NCBI RefSeq assembly: GCF_009017275.1
Contig: NZ_WBZC01000056.1
Span: 1 to 49,478 of the forward strand
Source of the DNA: Alkaliphilus pronyensis
Lineage (GTDB): Bacteria; Bacillota; Clostridia; Peptostreptococcales; Natronincolaceae
Length of the DNA: 49,478 bases
Reading direction: 5' to 3'
In this document: one piece after another, positions 25,442 to 34,730 of the stretch
Layout: every line of letters begins with the position of its first letter
Numbering within the stretch: the stretch's first letter is position 1
Made by a program: the position numbers and the translations under genes
Notes under the pieces: model-generated
What the model was told of the DNA's origin: nothing
Seen by the model: the letters and a program-made list of their open reading frames with translations, nothing else
Databases searched by the model: none

Positions 25442-26491
25442 ATGGGGTTGCGATTTAATAAAACCATTCATTTAGGTAAGGGACTAGAATTACAATTAGG
25501 AAAAAACGGACCTATTATAAAGGGGGGGGTAGGGAAAATACGAATAAATGCCAATAAAAGGGGTATAAAAGCCACTGCTTATTTAGGCAAAACCGGTTTA
25601 TCCTTCTCAAAAAACCTCCCACTTCCTGTTAAAAAGAAGGAAAATGAGGAAGAAAGAATTGAAATTGTTTCTAAAAACACTGTGCATCCATTCTTTAAAA
25701 GGGACATACCCTCTGAACTAAAATCAAAGGTTTACCCTTTACAATCTATTTTAGGAATTATTGGTATATTGTTTGTTTTTCTTAGTTTTATTGATCTGTT
25801 ACTTCTTTTTATTGGTGGATTAATAATATTCATACATCACATATGGAGAAAGAAAACAAGCCCTGCTTTAGTTGCATACAAAAATGCCTATAAGGAGTTT
25901 AATAGCAAAAAATATCAAGAAGCCATCGAATCATTAAATATTGTCTTAAAGCACCCTAAAGCTGATCCAGCCTTGGAATTAGTTAAGGCAGAATGCCTAT
26001 TGGAGCTAGATAAGCCTTCCCAAGCCTATGAATTATATGCTAAGTTCTTCAATGAAATTGACCCAGTAAGCTTAGACTCAATAACATACTGGTCTCCTAA
26101 AGCAAATGCTATTTTATTATCTATACAGAATAATAATTATGATTTAGCATTGCTGATTGCTGAAAGCTTTCCTAACTCCGGTGAAAACACAGATTTTAGA
26201 TTATGGAAGAATTATTTTAAGGGCCTATGCTTTTTAGGTTTACAACAATATGAAGCTGCTGTACAGGCTTTTCAAACTGCTGTCGGTAAAAGGCGGAATA
26301 TGGATGAGCCCTTTATTGATTGCCACTACTTTATGGGGGTTGCATATACTTATCTAGGTAAGTCTACCTTGGCTAACAAGCGTTTTCAAAGGGTTTATAG
26401 TGCCAATACCCAATATAAAAACATAGGAGAAATAATGAATAGAATTTCTGAAGGAGAAAGTATTATTGACATAATAATGACTAAAAACTAA
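25442..26491 (+). CDS. DUF4236 protein with membrane hairpin and TPR-like repeats
   Basis: 349 residues from the ATG at 25442, 6 bases after GGAGGTG. Residues 1-60 form a DUF4236 domain (MGLRFNKTIHLGKGLELQLG and GIKATAYLGKTGLSFSKNLP), a small beta-rich domain of unknown role. Two hydrophobic segments follow (SILGIIGILFVFLSFIDLLL and LFIGGLIIFIHHIW, about 100-140), then helical repeats of TPR character (YKEFNSKKYQEAIESLNIVL; LKHPKADPALELVKAECLLE; QQYEAAVQAFQTAVGK). It probably sits in the membrane with the TPR part in the cytoplasm as a protein-binding scaffold. Confidence 0.7.
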   Translation: MGLRFNKTIHLGKGLELQLGKNGPIIKGGVGKIRINANKRGIKATAYLGKTGLSFSKNLPLPVKKKENEEERIEIVSKNTVHPFFKRDIPSELKSKVYPLQSILGIIGILFVFLSFIDLLLLFIGGLIIFIHHIWRKKTSPALVAYKNAYKEFNSKKYQEAIESLNIVLKHPKADPALELVKAECLLELDKPSQAYELYAKFFNEIDPVSLDSITYWSPKANAILLSIQNNNYDLALLIAESFPNSGENTDFRLWKNYFKGLCFLGLQQYEAAVQAFQTAVGKRRNMDEPFIDCHYFMGVAYTYLGKSTLANKRFQRVYSANTQYKNIGEIMNRISEGESIIDIIMTKN

Positions 26492-26514
26492 CCAAATAAA
26501 CTTGGTTAGTTTTT
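26488..26514 (+). terminator. Terminator overlapping the DUF4236 stop codon
   Basis: CTAACCAA ATAAAC TTGGTTAG TTTTT; the left arm includes the TAA stop. Confidence 0.85.
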
Positions 26515-26517
26515 ATG

Positions 26518-27372
26518 TTAATTATATTTATTACCTTCAGTAAACTTAACTCCATACTCATCTTGAGTTATTATCTTCTCCTTTAAAAGCTTTCCTATTG
26601 CTCTTTTAAATGCGTTTTTACTTACATTTAAATATTCCTTTATTTCTTCTGGTGTACTTTTATCGTGTAATGGTAAGAAGCCTTTGTTTTTAATAATTAG
26701 CTTTACAATTTCATTAGCATCTTCATCTATTTGTTGATAGGCAAGCTTTCTTGTGGATAAATTTATTCTACCATCTTCACGCTCTTTAACTACCCTAAAA
26801 ACATCTTTATCACCAATTTTATAGCCTTTATAGTTTTCCGAAATATGTACAAACCCATAATGCAAGTTGTCAATCGCCACAAACACACCTAGCCTTGGAT
26901 TAACTCCATAGACTGTACCCTTTACCATTTCTCCAGGCTTATAATCTCCTCCTGATTTTAAATCATCGTCTATTCTCATGGAGGCACATAATCTATTGCT
27001 TTTGTCTACATATATTTTGACTAAATATCTGTTATCCTTAGCTATTGAAGTAGTTTGTTCACTTTTAGGCAGAAATAAATCCTTTTCTAGTCCCAAATCC
27101 ATAAAAGCACCTATAGGTGTAATGTCAATAACTTTAAGATATGCTAATTCCCCTACTAGACCATATGGTTTTCTTGTCGTGGCAGCAATTTTATCCTGAG
27201 AATCACGGTAAATGAAAACTTCTATTGTATCTCCTGCCTTTTTATCATCAGGAAACTGATCATTACTTAACTTGATGGTTTCTTTAACTCCACCACCAGC
27301 TTTTAGCAAAACACCTTCCTCTGTTATTTTATCAATTGTTAATAGATTTATTTTTCCAATTTCTAAACCCAA
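26518..27372 (-). CDS. cvfB: CvfB-family S1 RNA-binding protein
   Basis: 284 residues from a TTG at 27372 that follows GAGGTG by 6 bases; the GTG at 27381 has no site. The order of S1-type domains and a C-terminal winged helix matches CvfB: EIGKINLLTIDKITEEGVLL, then KVIDITPIGAFMDLGLEKDL and GTVYGVNPRLGVFVAIDNLH then YGFVHISENY, and the end KDKSTPEEIKEYLNVSKNAF. In Staphylococcus CvfB affects expression of virulence genes through RNA binding; here the role is likely general post-transcriptional regulation. Faces the convergent DUF4236 gene across a bidirectional terminator. Confidence 0.85.
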   Translation of the reverse strand: MGLEIGKINLLTIDKITEEGVLLKAGGGVKETIKLSNDQFPDDKKAGDTIEVFIYRDSQDKIAATTRKPYGLVGELAYLKVIDITPIGAFMDLGLEKDLFLPKSEQTTSIAKDNRYLVKIYVDKSNRLCASMRIDDDLKSGGDYKPGEMVKGTVYGVNPRLGVFVAIDNLHYGFVHISENYKGYKIGDKDVFRVVKEREDGRINLSTRKLAYQQIDEDANEIVKLIIKNKGFLPLHDKSTPEEIKEYLNVSKNAFKRAIGKLLKEKIITQDEYGVKFTEGNKYN

Positions 27373-27738
27373 TTTTAGCACCTCATTCGTTTTCTTTTAA
27401 CTTAATTCTACCACACTATTGGCTATAGCATTCTATTAAATCCATAAATTTATTACATTTTTGTAACATTTATAGGGATATAAAGCCATTGATATTACTT
27501 ATTTGTAAATATTTTATTAACATTTTGTAAACTGTATTAATTTTTTTTTATGTGTTTTAATACATTTTCCTGCATAAAATTAGCTTGCCTATTAATATAA
27601 CTAATTATATAATTATTAGTAGTGTTTATTAATTTAAAAATTCAGAAACGATTTTAGTTTCTGAAAAATCAACCTTTTAAAAGGGTGGTTATTTTAAATT
27701 ATAAACTTTTTTTAAAAATTTAAAGGGGGAAATTAAGT
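27373..27738 (+). promoter_or_regulatory. AT-rich promoter and leader of the DUF3798 ABC operon
   Basis: 366 bases without a gene, very AT-rich. A good sigma-A promoter lies at 27585-27613: TTGCCT, 17 bases, TATAAT. The roughly 120-base leader carries a perfect 9-bp hairpin TTCAGAAAC/GTTTCTGAA (27641-27665) and a second small palindrome CCTTTTAAAAGG, then AAAGGGGG as ribosome binding site. The layout could be regulatory, but it matches no riboswitch I know. Confidence 0.5.
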
Positions 27739-28923
27739 ATGATGAAAAAATTATTAGTAATTACCTTGTCCTTACTAATGGTTCTTGGATTAGCAGCATG
27801 TGGCGCACCAGCAACTGCTCCTGAAAATCAAGAAACTGAGGGTGCTTGTGAAGATGCTTGTTGCGAAGATGGTAAGCACGGAGAAGGAGCAGCAACAGCA
27901 TACAAAATCGGTATCATGACTGGTACTGTAAGTCAAGGGGAAGAGGAGTTCCGCTTGGCTCAAAAAATGAAGGAAAAGTATGGAGACATGATTATTACTG
28001 CCACTTATCCTGATAGATTTATGCAGGAGCAAGAAACCACCATTACTAACATGATGGCCATGGCTTCTGACCCCGATGTTAAAGCTATTGTTATGGTTCA
28101 GGCCGTTCCTGGTGCTGCGGCTGCTATAGATAGAGTTAGAGAAATAAGACCTGATATCTTCTTCTTCCTAGGGGTTCCTGGTGAAGACCCAGATATGATA
28201 GCCAGCAAGGGAGATATAATTCTTCAAACAAATGACCTGGCAAGAGGTCCACAAATAGCTAAGCATGCTCAGGAAATGGGAGCTGAAGTTCTAGTCCATT
28301 ATTCATTCCCAAGACATATGTCCTATGAGATGCTGTCTAAGAGAAGAGACATGATGAAGGAAGAAGCAGAAAAAATTGGTTTAACATTTGTTGAAGCAGA
28401 TGCTCCAGATCCAACAGGCGATGCAGGAGTTCCTGGAACACAGCAGTTTATCCTTGAAGATCTACCAAGAAAGGTAGAGGAGTTCGGTAAGAATACAGCC
28501 TTCTTTGGAACCAATTGTGCTATGATGGAACCAATGATTAGAGCAACAATTGAAGAAGGAGCAATCTTCCCAGTTCAATGTTGTCCATCACCATATCATG
28601 CTCTACCTGCAGCCCTTGGTGTTTCCATTCCTGATGATAAGAAGGGTGACATTGACTTTATTAGATCTGAGCTAGAGAGTAAAATTAAGGCGGCAGGTGC
28701 TGGTGGTAGAGTTGCAACATGGCCAGTTCCAGTTAATATGATGTATATAGAAGCTGGTGTTGAATACGTTAGAGCCTACCTAGAAGGTAATACCAGTGAT
28801 AAGGTTGATGAAGCTAAATTAGTTGAAATCCTAGAAAGCATTGCAGGTGGTAAGGTACAGTTAAGCAAGTACGGTGATTATGACAACTATTTCTTATACC
28901 TATCAGACCATATAATATTCTAG
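27739..28923 (+). CDS. DUF3798 substrate-binding lipoprotein
   Basis: 394 residues. Lipoprotein signal with lipobox LAAC (Cys21) after LLVITLSLLMVLG; then a Cys/Glu-rich spacer (GACEDACCEDGKHGEG) and a periplasmic-binding-like domain beginning YKIGIMTGTVSQGEEEFRLA. The family is DUF3798, recognised by MITATYPDRFMQEQETT-type and IMVQAVPGAAAAIDRVREIR-type blocks. It sits first in an operon with a sugar/nucleoside-type ABC system, so it is probably the solute-binding protein. The substrate is not established. The acidic Cys-rich spacer is unusual and might bind metal. Confidence 0.8.
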   Translation: MMKKLLVITLSLLMVLGLAACGAPATAPENQETEGACEDACCEDGKHGEGAATAYKIGIMTGTVSQGEEEFRLAQKMKEKYGDMIITATYPDRFMQEQETTITNMMAMASDPDVKAIVMVQAVPGAAAAIDRVREIRPDIFFFLGVPGEDPDMIASKGDIILQTNDLARGPQIAKHAQEMGAEVLVHYSFPRHMSYEMLSKRRDMMKEEAEKIGLTFVEADAPDPTGDAGVPGTQQFILEDLPRKVEEFGKNTAFFGTNCAMMEPMIRATIEEGAIFPVQCCPSPYHALPAALGVSIPDDKKGDIDFIRSELESKIKAAGAGGRVATWPVPVNMMYIEAGVEYVRAYLEGNTSDKVDEAKLVEILESIAGGKVQLSKYGDYDNYFLYLSDHIIF

Positions 28924-28942
28924 TATCAAAAATATGTTTTTT

Positions 28943-28977
28943 ATGCAAGGTTGCTTAATATGCAACCTTGCATTTTT
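28943..28977 (+). terminator. Hairpin between binding protein and ABC genes
   Basis: Perfect 12-bp stem ATGCAAGGTTGC/GCAACCTTGCAT with loop TTAATAT, ending in TTTTT. As in many ABC operons it probably stops most transcripts after the binding protein, making that protein more abundant than the transporter. Confidence 0.8.
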
Positions 28978-29010
28978 AAAAATAGTAATACTATTGAAGG
29001 AGGTATCCCT

Positions 29011-30615
29011 TTGAAATCACAGGAAAGTGTCTTGAAGATGAGTAACATATCAAAGGAATATTATGGCACAAGGGTTTTAAATAACATTAACTTAGAGATT
29101 AGGGCAGGTGAAATTCACGCACTTCTTGGAGAAAATGGTGCGGGTAAATCTACCCTTATGAATATACTATTTGGAATGTCTGTTATTCATTCCACAGGCG
29201 GCTTTGATGGTGAAATAGAGCTGGATGGTGAAAAAGTAGACATTAACTCGCCTCTACAGGCTATGGATTTGGGTATTGGCATGGTTCATCAAGAATTTAT
29301 GCTTATACCTGGCTATACTATTACTGAAAACATAAAGCTCAACAGAGAATTAATAAAAAAGGACTTTATAAATAATTTAATGCCCACATCCTTGAAGCAA
29401 ATAGACCTTGATGAAATGAATAAAGAAGCAAGAAAAGCCCTTGATACCTTAGATATTGGTATTGAGGAATGGATTAAGGTTGCAGGACTGCCTGTTGGAT
29501 ATATGCAATTTATTGAAATTGCCCGTGAAATTGATAAGCAAAACATAAAGGTTTTAGTTTTCGATGAGCCTACTGCTGTGCTAACTGAAAGCGAGGCCGA
29601 CAACCTACTAAAGGCCATGAAGAAAATAGCCCGCTCTGGAATTGCAATAATATTCATAACCCATAGATTAGACGAGGTTATGGAGGTGGCAGATAATATT
29701 ACAATTTTGAGGGATGGCCAATTTATAACTAGAAAAAGTAAGGATGATACAAACGTCTTTGAAATGGCAGAATTAATGGTTGGTAGACAAATAGAAAGCT
29801 TGGCAAAGCATGAGGCTAAAGACATTGAGAATCAACCAGTTGCAGTATCCTTAAGGAAGTTTAATGTAGCTATGCCAGGTGAAGAGGTACGGGATTTAAA
29901 TCTTGATATTTACAAAGGAGAAATCTTTGGAATAGGGGGCTTAGCTGGGCAAGGGAAAATTGGTATAGCCAATGGAATAATGGGTCTATATCCTTCACGG
30001 GGTAATGTTTTAATTGATGGTCAGCCCTTAGCATTAAATAACCCAAAGGAATCTATAAAAAGGAACCTAGCCTTTGTATCGGAGGATCGAAGAGGTGTTG
30101 GGCTTCTATTGGATACATCTATTGAAATGAATATTGCCATAACAGCTATGCAAAACAAAAATAAATTTTTAAGGGATTATAAGCTTTTTAGTCAGAAGAG
30201 TCATAGGCAGATTAGAACTCATGCCTTAGATATGATTAAGCAATTGGATATACGTTGTACTGGACCTGAGCAAATTGTTAGAAGATTAAGTGGTGGTAAT
30301 CAGCAGAAGGTATGTATCGCCAGAGCCTTAACCCTTGATCCAATGATACTTTTAGTTTCAGAGCCTACAAGGGGAATTGACATAGGCGCCAAGAAGCTGG
30401 TTTTAGATACACTTATTAAGCTAAACAAGGAGCTGGGTATTACCATCATAATAACCTCCAGCGAATTGGCTGAGCTTAGATCTATCTGTCATAGAATTGC
30501 CATAGTAAGTGAGGGTAAAATTGAAGGAATCCTTATGCCAGATGCCAGTGATACTGATTATGGTCTAATGATGTCAGGTGAATATAACAAACTCAAGAGT
30601 AAGGAGGTAATTTAA
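29011..30615 (+). CDS. ABC transporter double ATPase (RbsA/simple-sugar type)
   Basis: 534 residues from a TTG at 29011, 6 bases after GGAGGT; a longer ATG start lies inside the terminator hairpin. Two fused ATP-binding domains. Domain 1: Walker A GENGAGKST (about residues 39-47), a degenerate signature (LPVGYMQFIEIAREID), Walker B VLVFDEPTAVLTESEA. Domain 2: degenerate Walker A (GIGGLAGQGKIGIANG), strong signature LSGGNQQKVCIARAL and Walker B LLVSEPTRGIDIGA. This is the carbohydrate/nucleoside-type ATPase of importers with two permeases. Confidence 0.9.
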   Translation: MKSQESVLKMSNISKEYYGTRVLNNINLEIRAGEIHALLGENGAGKSTLMNILFGMSVIHSTGGFDGEIELDGEKVDINSPLQAMDLGIGMVHQEFMLIPGYTITENIKLNRELIKKDFINNLMPTSLKQIDLDEMNKEARKALDTLDIGIEEWIKVAGLPVGYMQFIEIAREIDKQNIKVLVFDEPTAVLTESEADNLLKAMKKIARSGIAIIFITHRLDEVMEVADNITILRDGQFITRKSKDDTNVFEMAELMVGRQIESLAKHEAKDIENQPVAVSLRKFNVAMPGEEVRDLNLDIYKGEIFGIGGLAGQGKIGIANGIMGLYPSRGNVLIDGQPLALNNPKESIKRNLAFVSEDRRGVGLLLDTSIEMNIAITAMQNKNKFLRDYKLFSQKSHRQIRTHALDMIKQLDIRCTGPEQIVRRLSGGNQQKVCIARALTLDPMILLVSEPTRGIDIGAKKLVLDTLIKLNKELGITIIITSSELAELRSICHRIAIVSEGKIEGILMPDASDTDYGLMMSGEYNKLKSKEVI

Positions 30616-30616
30616 T

Positions 30617-31657
30617 ATGAAGGATAAACTACATGTATATATAAAGCAGTTTGGATTGCCTCGGATTATTATAGTAACCTTCCTTCTATCTCTTTGTGTA
30701 CTGGCGGTAATATATAATTTATCTATTGCAGGTCTTCTTTCAGATACACTGGTGAGAACTGGTATGCATGGAGTCTTGGTATTGGCAATGGTACCAGGAA
30801 TCTTATGTGGAATAGGCTTGAACTTTGGTTTGCCTTTAGGGATACTTTGTGGTCTTATTGGTGGACTTGTTAGTATAGAGCTTGATTTAGTAGGGTTTCC
30901 AGCTTTTACTACTGCTATTCTTGTATCAATACCAATAGCGATTGTAGTAGGTTGGGGTTATGGTGTTTTACTTAATAGGGTTAAGGGTTCTGAAATGACA
31001 ATTGCCACATACGCAGGCTTTTCAGCAGTATCTTTAATGAGTATTGGCTGGATGATCTTACCCTTCAAGAGTGATGAAATAGCCTGGATTATAGGGGGAG
31101 GCTTAAGAACAACAATAACCCTTACTGGAAGATATGATAAAATACTAAATGATTTTGCCGCCATAAGCATTGGTAATTTAACTATTCCCACAGGCCTATT
31201 ATTATTCCTTATAGCCATGAATCTTATAGTATGGGTTATACTTCAAAGTAAAGCGGGAATTGCAATGAAGGCGGTAGGTGATAATCCGAGATTTGCAACA
31301 GCAGCAGGCTTAAATGTTAATAAATACAGAACCTTTGGTTCAATTTTATCTACTGTTTTAGGTGCAATAGGAATTATAGTTTATAGCCAAAGCTTTGGCT
31401 TTATTCAGCTTTATCAGGCTCCAATGTTTATGGGCTTTTCAGCTGTGGCTGCCATCCTAATTGGTGGTGCAACAGTAAAAAAGGCCTCCATATCCCATGT
31501 GTTTATTGGTACCTTCCTTTTTCAAGGGTTGCTTGTTGTAGCACTACCTGTTGCAAACAAAATGTTAACTGCAGGAAGCTTAGCTGAAATAACTAGAATC
31601 ATTGTGAGTAATGGTATAATTCTATATGCATTGACACAGGTGGGAGGTGGAGAATAA
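30617..31657 (+). CDS. ABC transporter permease 1
   Basis: 346 residues, starting one base after the ATPase stop with AGGAGG inside the preceding gene end. About 9-10 membrane segments; blocks such as ATAAGLNVNKYRTFGSILST and MFMGFSAVAAILIGGATVKK match the BPD_transp_2 permease superfamily (ribose, branched-chain amino acid and nucleoside importers). Pairs with the second permease to form the channel of the DUF3798 system. Confidence 0.85.
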   Translation: MKDKLHVYIKQFGLPRIIIVTFLLSLCVLAVIYNLSIAGLLSDTLVRTGMHGVLVLAMVPGILCGIGLNFGLPLGILCGLIGGLVSIELDLVGFPAFTTAILVSIPIAIVVGWGYGVLLNRVKGSEMTIATYAGFSAVSLMSIGWMILPFKSDEIAWIIGGGLRTTITLTGRYDKILNDFAAISIGNLTIPTGLLLFLIAMNLIVWVILQSKAGIAMKAVGDNPRFATAAGLNVNKYRTFGSILSTVLGAIGIIVYSQSFGFIQLYQAPMFMGFSAVAAILIGGATVKKASISHVFIGTFLFQGLLVVALPVANKMLTAGSLAEITRIIVSNGIILYALTQVGGGE

Positions 31658-31658
31658 T

Positions 31659-32945
31659 ATGGCAGAATTAATTGGAGTAAATAAAAAAGCTACAATATGG
31701 GATAAAATTAAGAGGTTTTCCCTTAACAATATGGTAACAATCATGTTTGTAATTATCTGCTATATTGGTTTTTACTACTCTGAGTTATCCTTTGCGTTTT
31801 TTGTTAATGATTTAATTACAAGAATAGCAAGAAATGCCTTTCTTGTTTTAGCCTTAATAATTCCAGTATTGGCGGGTATGGGCTTGAACTTTGCAATTGT
31901 TCTTGGAGCAATGGCGGGACAGGTGGCAATCATAATGGTAACCCACTGGGGTATTGTTGGTTGGCAGGGCTTTTTAATATGTGTTGTAATATCAGCCCCC
32001 ATAGCCATTATATTTGGGTATTTAACTGGTAAGCTCTTAAACAAGACTAAGGGACAAGAAATGATTACCAGCCTTATTCTTGGTTTTTTTGCCAACGGCC
32101 TATATCAGCTGGTTTTCTTAATAATGGTTGGAAGTATTATACCTATGGAGAATGAAACTTTACTTCTTAGTACTGGGGTTGGCTTAAGGGTTTCAATAGA
32201 TTTAACTGGGGGATTAAAATATGCAATTGATGATTTAATAAGGTGGACCCTTCCTAGAACCCTTATGATGATTGGATGTGTATCTATATTAATTGGAGGA
32301 TTTAATATCTATAAATATACTAAAGGGGTTCCTAATTATTTGAAGAGTAAAGTAAAGCTAAGAATGATTAACTATAGTATAGCAGGACTTGCTTTTGTTA
32401 TATACTCCTTTGTAATTACCAACGGCAGCTCTCTCCTTAATAATATTAGGGTTCCCATTGTAACTATGGTAATTATTGGACTCCTTTGCCTATTTAATAT
32501 ATTTATTTCTAAAACCAAAATTGGTCAAGACTTTAGAACGGTAGGCCAAGATAGGCACGTGGCAACTGTGTCTGGTATAAAATCAGACAAAATAAGGGTA
32601 ACAGCAATTGTTATTTCAACACTTTTAGCCGCTTGGGGGCAGCTGTTCTTCTTGCAAAACCTAGGAACTCTAAGTACCTATGGCAGTCATGAACAGGTTG
32701 GTATGTTTGCTATCGCAGCACTGTTGATTGGTGGTGCCTCTGTTACTAAGGCCAATATAGGCCACGCCCTTTTAGGTACCGTTTTATTCCACACTCTGTT
32801 TATTGTATCTCCTATAGCTGGAAAAAATTTATTTGGAGATGCACAATTAGGAGAATACTTTAGAGCCTTTGTTGCCTATGGTGTAATAGGCTTATCATTA
32901 GGTATGCATGCATGGAAAAAGCAGCTTCAAGGTAAGAAGCTTTAA
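31659..32945 (+). CDS. ABC transporter permease 2
   Basis: 428 residues from the ATG at 31659, directly after GGAGGTGGAG; the first permease stops one base before. Around 9-10 membrane segments with the family signature GQDRHVATVSGIKSDKIRV and a GMFAIAALLIGGASVTKANI block, the counterpart of the motif in permease 1. The N-terminal half includes ILGAMAGQVAIIM-like channel segments. Last gene of the operon, followed by a strong terminator. Confidence 0.85.
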   Translation: MAELIGVNKKATIWDKIKRFSLNNMVTIMFVIICYIGFYYSELSFAFFVNDLITRIARNAFLVLALIIPVLAGMGLNFAIVLGAMAGQVAIIMVTHWGIVGWQGFLICVVISAPIAIIFGYLTGKLLNKTKGQEMITSLILGFFANGLYQLVFLIMVGSIIPMENETLLLSTGVGLRVSIDLTGGLKYAIDDLIRWTLPRTLMMIGCVSILIGGFNIYKYTKGVPNYLKSKVKLRMINYSIAGLAFVIYSFVITNGSSLLNNIRVPIVTMVIIGLLCLFNIFISKTKIGQDFRTVGQDRHVATVSGIKSDKIRVTAIVISTLLAAWGQLFFLQNLGTLSTYGSHEQVGMFAIAALLIGGASVTKANIGHALLGTVLFHTLFIVSPIAGKNLFGDAQLGEYFRAFVAYGVIGLSLGMHAWKKQLQGKKL

Positions 32946-32960
32946 TTACTATTAATACTA

Positions 32961-32992
32961 TTAAAGGATGTCTAGTTATAGACATCCTTTAA
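32961..32992. terminator. Bidirectional terminator
   Basis: Perfect 14-bp stem TTAAAGGATGTCTA/TAGACATCCTTTAA with loop GTTA, between convergent permease 2 and the SASP gene. Confidence 0.85.
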
Positions 32993-32997
32993 TTTAC

Positions 32998-33210
32998 CTA
33001 CAGATCTGTTTTATTCCTTAAGCCCCTCTCTGCCATCTCAACCATTCTCTTTGTCATATTTCCACCTATTTTGCCACCATCAAATATGTTTTTTGTTGCT
33101 AAAGTAGAATTGCCTCTAGGGTAGGGAAACTCGCTATTAATACCAAGCTCGTTGGCAATCTCAATCTTTAAATCTCTTAGGGCCCTCATTGCATTTGGAT
33201 CAACAGCCAT
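32998..33210 (-). CDS. Alpha/beta-type small acid-soluble spore protein
   Basis: 70 residues from the ATG at 33210 (GAGGTGAT just before it). Begins VDPNAMRALRDLKIEIANEL, then GINSEFPYPRGNSTLATKNI, and ends GGKIGGNMTKRMVEMAERGL. The paired helices with EIANELG and GGxMTKRMVxMAE are the hallmark of alpha/beta SASPs, which coat and protect DNA in dormant spores. It is direct evidence that the organism forms endospores. Expression would be expected in the forespore (sigma-G); I did not identify the promoter with confidence. Confidence 0.9.
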   Translation of the reverse strand: MAVDPNAMRALRDLKIEIANELGINSEFPYPRGNSTLATKNIFDGGKIGGNMTKRMVEMAERGLRNKTDL

Positions 33211-33279
33211 TAATATCACCTCTTTTCATATAAGGTACTATTATTTTTTGATTTTCTTTAATTATCATACTTCCTGTTT

Positions 33280-33885
33280 TTATTTAATATTTGGATTTTC
33301 TTCACTTGTTACACCTAATGAGTAAAGGTTATTTAATATTGAAGCAAATAGTAAAAATATCTTTTTTAATCTCTCTAAATCCTTTAATACTCCTGCTTCT
33401 TCAAAATATAGTATATCAGCCTCCTCCGGTGTTTTATCGAAAAAACCCAATTTATCCTTTATCTCTATAGATATTTTAGGCTGCTGTGTAATAAGTAGTC
33501 TAACATCTTCTTTACACAATAATTCTTTTATTAAGCCCTCATTATTGCCCTTTATAATATAATTTTCATCAAAATCTTCAATACCTATCTCAATATCCTG
33601 CATACCCAACATTTTACCTACATCACTAAAGAATCCCTTTTTATAAACCTTAAATTTAAAATCTTTATTATTAACAAAAGGTGCTATAATTCTTGTATAG
33701 GTAGAACTAGTTTTTCCATGGCTTACTGTATAGGTGTCTAGGGTTATAGTCCATGCCCTCATATTAGCATTTACTTTATCAGTTTTAAAAAATCCACCTT
33801 CTATAAATTCTCCCCCTAGCTCTTCTGCTAATTGCTTCCATACTTCATTTTTACTTGATCCAAAAATCCCTTTTAAAAAGCCCAT
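33280..33885 (-). CDS. Uncharacterised protein, 201 aa
   Basis: Not recognised. Starts GFLKGIFGSSKNEVWKQLAE; the middle is beta-rich (NANMRAWTITLDTYTVSHG, SSTYTRIIAPFVNN) and a C-terminal part carries a hydrophobic stretch (RLKKIFLLFASILNNLYSLG). The start is an ATG with a GGGGTGAT-type site. Codon use looks like its neighbours. Resembles clostridial proteins with a DUF3137-like core at best; I would not rely on it. Confidence 0.6.
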   Translation of the reverse strand: MGFLKGIFGSSKNEVWKQLAEELGGEFIEGGFFKTDKVNANMRAWTITLDTYTVSHGKTSSTYTRIIAPFVNNKDFKFKVYKKGFFSDVGKMLGMQDIEIGIEDFDENYIIKGNNEGLIKELLCKEDVRLLITQQPKISIEIKDKLGFFDKTPEEADILYFEEAGVLKDLERLKKIFLLFASILNNLYSLGVTSEENPNIK

Positions 33886-34123
33886 ATTATCACCCCTGTA
33901 TATTAATTTTTGTTTATTAGCTTTACTTTATTATAGTATATCATTAGGATACATTATTTTACTAAAATATTAAATAGCTTTTATCAATCAACCTATACAA
34001 TGACAAATATACTCTTAACTCTATTGCATTATATAAATTGCGACATATATCATATTTTATTAATATGTAATTTGTATTATAATGTAAATAGCATTGCTAA
34101 AAGCTATTAGGATGGTGACTAAA

Positions 34124-34714
34124 TTGACTAATGAATTATATAGAATAAAAACAGTAGTATATAATTTAGAAAAGAACATAAGCAATAATGAAAAGCTACA
34201 GCTACTACAGGATTTAGTAAATGAGGCAGAAGCTTATAAAAAGACCTTAATGAATATGCCAACCACCAATCAGTTAAGATTTAATAGTGCAGGTGATTTA
34301 AACATTATAACCGAAAAGATTTCTGAGGAAACCTTTCTATACAAGTCTGTTATGGCTAAGGACGTATATGAGGGTGATTACCTAGAAAGATTCTCTATGA
34401 TAAGAACCTCTGACTTGAAAACAGCAGGTGTTTTAGATATTCATAATAGATTTTGGAAAGCCCATGAGGTATATGGTAGTAATATATTCGCCACCCTTCC
34501 ATTAGCCCTTATAAATGATGAAGAACAGATAAAAATCTTGAAGCGATTAAATTGGAATAGGGTTCATGTGGATGTATATGAAATAAAAAATGATATTCAC
34601 AACAATAGTAAGGGTAAAATTATTAGTGCTGTTGAAAGGCTATTTGATAACTACATATTAGTGCGTGAGGTATATGGTGATATATTGATGATTTTACATT
34701 TTAAGGATGTTTAA
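34124..34714 (+). CDS. Uncharacterised protein, about 196 aa
   Basis: Not recognised. The start is uncertain: TTG at 34124 follows GGTG by 6 bases; ATG at 34112 is the alternative but has no spaced site. The N-terminus is a helical, coiled-coil-like stretch (NELYRIKTVVYNLEKNISNN ... LLQDLVNEAEAYKKTLMNMP), then mixed alpha/beta sequence ending LVREVYGDILMILHFKDV. No membrane segment or motif. Located before the repeat region at 34731. Confidence 0.6.
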   Translation: MTNELYRIKTVVYNLEKNISNNEKLQLLQDLVNEAEAYKKTLMNMPTTNQLRFNSAGDLNIITEKISEETFLYKSVMAKDVYEGDYLERFSMIRTSDLKTAGVLDIHNRFWKAHEVYGSNIFATLPLALINDEEQIKILKRLNWNRVHVDVYEIKNDIHNNSKGKIISAVERLFDNYILVREVYGDILMILHFKDV

Positions 34715-34730
34715 TCTCCTAATCACAATG

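Noticed and set aside
27585-27738. Known riboswitch class in the DUF3798 leader
   Set aside because: Only one clear hairpin and a small palindrome; no conserved motif of a class I know, so it is listed only as a leader.
29313-29825. 170-residue minus-strand reading frame
   Set aside because: Antisense shadow of the ABC ATPase gene; Ser/Ile-rich composition typical of a mirrored frame.
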